DNA of 6,913 nucleotides, from contig JACZVN010000020.1 in the NCBI GenBank assembly GCA_022572625.1, positions 1-6,913 of the forward strand. Reading direction: 5' to 3'. The position numbers were made by a program, and so were the translations under genes. The number at the start of each line of letters is the position of its first letter. Within the stretch, counting starts at the first letter, position 1. A model generated the notes under the pieces. The model saw only the letters and a program-made list of their open reading frames with translations. It had not been told where the DNA came from and ran no database searches. This DNA comes from Patescibacteria group bacterium (GTDB lineage: Bacteria > Patescibacteriota > Patescibacteriia > UBA2591 > UBA6264). Of this stretch, positions 5,622 through 6,913 are shown piece by piece.

Positions 5622-6200
5622 TTATTTAGTTTTTCTTACTTTTAAATCGTAAATAATTTCTTCCGCTTTCTTTAGATTGCGTTTAGCATCATCAAATTTA
5701 TGACGCAAATAACCGGTCAAATCAAGTTTAATTAATTCTGAAACAATATCAGCAATTATTTCTTTAAGCTCTTCAGCCCGTTTGATTTTTCCTTCAGTGG
5801 CGAAAAGAATTATTTTCCGATTCATTTCTCCTGTCAGATCACCCAGGGCGGCCAAATAACTGTCAAAGCCGACCTTAATTTTCGTCACTCCTTTAAGACG
5901 GCCAAATTTTAAAATTTGCCAGAATAATTTTGCTTCCAAATACTCTTCCAAAGCGGCCTTATAAGCGCCCTCATATTTTAAATTGGGTCCTTTTAAAAAA
6001 AATGGCTTAAGTTTAGCAAAAATCTCTTCGGCTTCGGTTAATCTTTTTTCGGCTTCGAGAATTTGATCCCGATGTAAAGAAAAAATCGCCTGCTTAGATT
6101 TATGCAGCGCCGCATTTGATTGACGAATAATAACCCCGCGGGCTGAACCATAATGTTGATGGGCGGTCCTTAATTTTTGAAACAATTTTTTATTAATCAT
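5622..6200 (-). CDS. Translin/TRAX-family protein (possible RNase)
   Basis: This 192-residue, mostly helical protein matches the translin/TRAX family of nucleic-acid-binding proteins, which form octameric barrels; the eukaryotic translin-TRAX complex (C3PO) cleaves RNA and archaeal relatives also exist. From memory of human TRAX, the key blocks line up: EEYLEAKLF (85-93) with TRAX EYVEA, DLTGEMNR (121-128) with DLTGELMR, and YDLKVR (184-189) with the C-terminal YALKVR. Glu 86, Glu 89 and probably Asp 121 therefore match the acidic catalytic residues of TRAX, which translin itself lacks, so it may be an active metal-dependent RNase. The start is set at ATG 6200-6198. The open frame continues to 6290, but that part would translate through the previous gene's terminator and this gene's promoter, and it lacks family similarity. 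It is the first gene of a two-gene unit with the metallophosphoesterase. Confidence 0.87.
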   Translation of the reverse strand: MINKKLFQKLRTAHQHYGSARGVIIRQSNAALHKSKQAIFSLHRDQILEAEKRLTEAEEIFAKLKPFFLKGPNLKYEGAYKAALEEYLEAKLFWQILKFGRLKGVTKIKVGFDSYLAALGDLTGEMNRKIILFATEGKIKRAEELKEIIADIVSELIKLDLTGYLRHKFDDAKRNLKKAEEIIYDLKVRKTK

Positions 6201-6206
6201 TATTAA

Positions 6207-6235
6207 ATGATAACATAAATAAATTATCGCCGCAA
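6207..6235 (-). promoter_or_regulatory. Predicted promoter giving a leaderless mRNA for the translin-like gene
   Basis: The minus strand has TTGCGG (6235-6230), a 17-base spacer and TATCAT (6212-6207). Exactly six bases (TTAATA) lie between the -10 box and the ATG at 6200-6198, the same geometry as the promoter before 3687. The match to consensus is modest (three of six and five of six), so the repeated geometry is the main support. It begins in the T tract of the upstream terminator. Confidence 0.55.
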
Positions 6236-6264
6236 TATAAAACCCCCCGAAAGATTTCGGGGGG
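6235..6264 (-). terminator. Strong intrinsic terminator of the zinc-ribbon gene
   Basis: A perfect inverted repeat has arms CCCCCCGAAA (6243-6252) and TTTCGGGGGG (6255-6264), with six consecutive G-C pairs at the base. On the minus strand it is followed by TTTTATATT (6242-6234). It starts nine bases after the stop codon at 6276-6274. This is the most G+C-rich element in the window and a textbook rho-independent terminator. Confidence 0.95.
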
Positions 6265-6273
6265 CAAAGATAA

Positions 6274-6913
6274 TTATCTTCTAACTCCATTATTTTTCCA
6301 GGGAAGTCGATTAATAATTGATTGATTTATTCTTTTTCCCTCTTGTCTGCGTTTACCTTTATACTGAGCTCTTTTCTTACGCATCTTCTTAAGATACTCT
6401 TTAGCTTTTGGAGGTAAACTATTATCCCAATCCAGATTAACTACTGCTCTTATCTGGTGTTTCTGCCTATTGCTACAACGCCAATAACGAGATTTAATGG
6501 CTCGGCCGCGGACTATTTTCATAAACCCTTTGCATTGTGGGCAGTGAGGCCTATTTTTAATCCGCCATTGAGCAATCCAGGCTTGCTTTAACAAATTAAT
6601 AATGAAATTCTTGGTGCGATGAATGGGATGAGAAAAATAAACTGCTTTTTCATCATCTAAACCATCTTCAGAGATGACCACCCAACCAGCATCTGATTCT
6701 CTGGCCTGACTTTGTTTTTCCAACCAAGTCGTCCAAACCGTGACCGTTAAACCGTTTTCTTTAAAATAAAAACCAGTTTCCCGGCCTTTTTGAGAACGTG
6801 GTGATTTTAAACCCAGACGGTTAATCCTTTGACGGAATTCACCTTTGGAAATTTCCTTGAATCCTAAAAGCTTAAATTCCTTTCTCAGGTAGTTAAAATC
6901 ACTGGAATTAGGT
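6274..6913 (-). CDS. Basic zinc-ribbon protein, 5' end missing
   Basis: The frame is open from the window edge to TAA at 6276-6274, giving 212 visible codons; the start lies beyond 6913. A TTG at 6723-6721 could open a shorter frame, but the upstream 63 codons look equally protein-like (TGFYFKENGLTVTVWTTWLE), so I treat the gene as continuing. A zinc ribbon is visible: CPQC (codons at 6543-6532), then about 18 residues later WRC (Cys at 6477-6475) and KH (His at 6459-6457). The pattern CPxC-x18-C-x5-H resembles the C4 zinc finger of bacterial topoisomerase I (CPxCG...fwgCs...C) with His in place of the fourth Cys. The C-terminus is strongly basic (KKMRKKRAQYKGKRR), suggesting nucleic-acid binding. 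The upstream part with its WTTW and WVVI stretches is not recognised. It cannot be a whole topoisomerase from what is visible. Function unknown. Confidence 0.82.
   Translation of the reverse strand, partial: PNSSDFNYLRKEFKLLGFKEISKGEFRQRINRLGLKSPRSQKGRETGFYFKENGLTVTVWTTWLEKQSQARESDAGWVVISEDGLDDEKAVYFSHPIHRTKNFIINLLKQAWIAQWRIKNRPHCPQCKGFMKIVRGRAIKSRYWRCSNRQKHQIRAVVNLDWDNSLPPKAKEYLKKMRKKRAQYKGKRRQEGKRINQSIINRLPWKNNGVRR

Noticed and set aside
625..6276. Alternative genetic code (TGA read as Gly) as in some CPR lineages
   Set aside because: Conserved proteins align at full length with the standard code, no in-frame TGA is seen, and every visible stop is TAA.
6201..6290. A 30-codon N-terminal extension of the translin-like gene to an ATG at 6290
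   Set aside because: It would translate through the strong terminator of the previous gene and through the predicted promoter, and it overlaps the end of the preceding gene. The family similarity begins only after the ATG at 6200.
6721..6723. TTG as the true start of the zinc-ribbon gene
   Set aside because: The frame stays open for 63 more codons to the window edge with protein-like composition, and no ribosome-binding site precedes the TTG.

Overview
The window is AT-rich and tightly packed. Every gene I can support lies on the minus strand, so transcription runs from high to low coordinates. It looks like a bacterium with a reduced genome, most likely a member of the Candidate Phyla Radiation (Patescibacteria). 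The evidence is sigma70-like promoters, intrinsic terminators, one strong Shine-Dalgarno site, a bacterial RNase J, many small proteins, gaps of 0 to 25 bases inside operons and a lack of Shine-Dalgarno sequences before most genes. All eight complete genes whose stop is visible end in TAA, and no in-frame TGA is seen, so there is no sign of the recoded TGA used by some CPR lineages. The lineage call is inference.

Layout in order of transcription. (1) 6913-6274: the 3' part of a gene for a basic protein with a topoisomerase-I-like zinc ribbon, ending at a strong terminator. (2) 6200-4779: a two-gene unit encoding a translin/TRAX-family protein and a membrane-anchored metallophosphoesterase, apparently from a leaderless promoter. 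(3) 4666-3758: a single gene for an HExxH zincin-like protein of unknown family. It has a perfect consensus promoter, a strong Shine-Dalgarno and a TTG start, and ends in its own terminator. (4) 3687-625: a five-gene operon of a small glyoxalase-II-like metallo-beta-lactamase hydrolase, a 99-residue coiled-coil protein, acylphosphatase, a 91-residue membrane protein and RNase J. It also appears to start from a leaderless promoter. (5) 564-1: a DUF4870/Tic20-like membrane protein, cut by the window edge, with its own promoter in the end of the RNase J gene.

Two RNA-processing proteins (RNase J and a translin/TRAX homologue) and two metallo-beta-lactamase-fold enzymes are present, but no dedicated pathway links all the genes. 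The most interesting points are the translin/TRAX homologue with TRAX-type acidic residues in a bacterial context, two promoters placed so that transcripts should begin at or next to the ATG, terminators fused to the next promoter, and an RNase J with Glu where a metal-binding His is expected. I see no CRISPR array, tRNA, rRNA, insertion sequence or phage gene.
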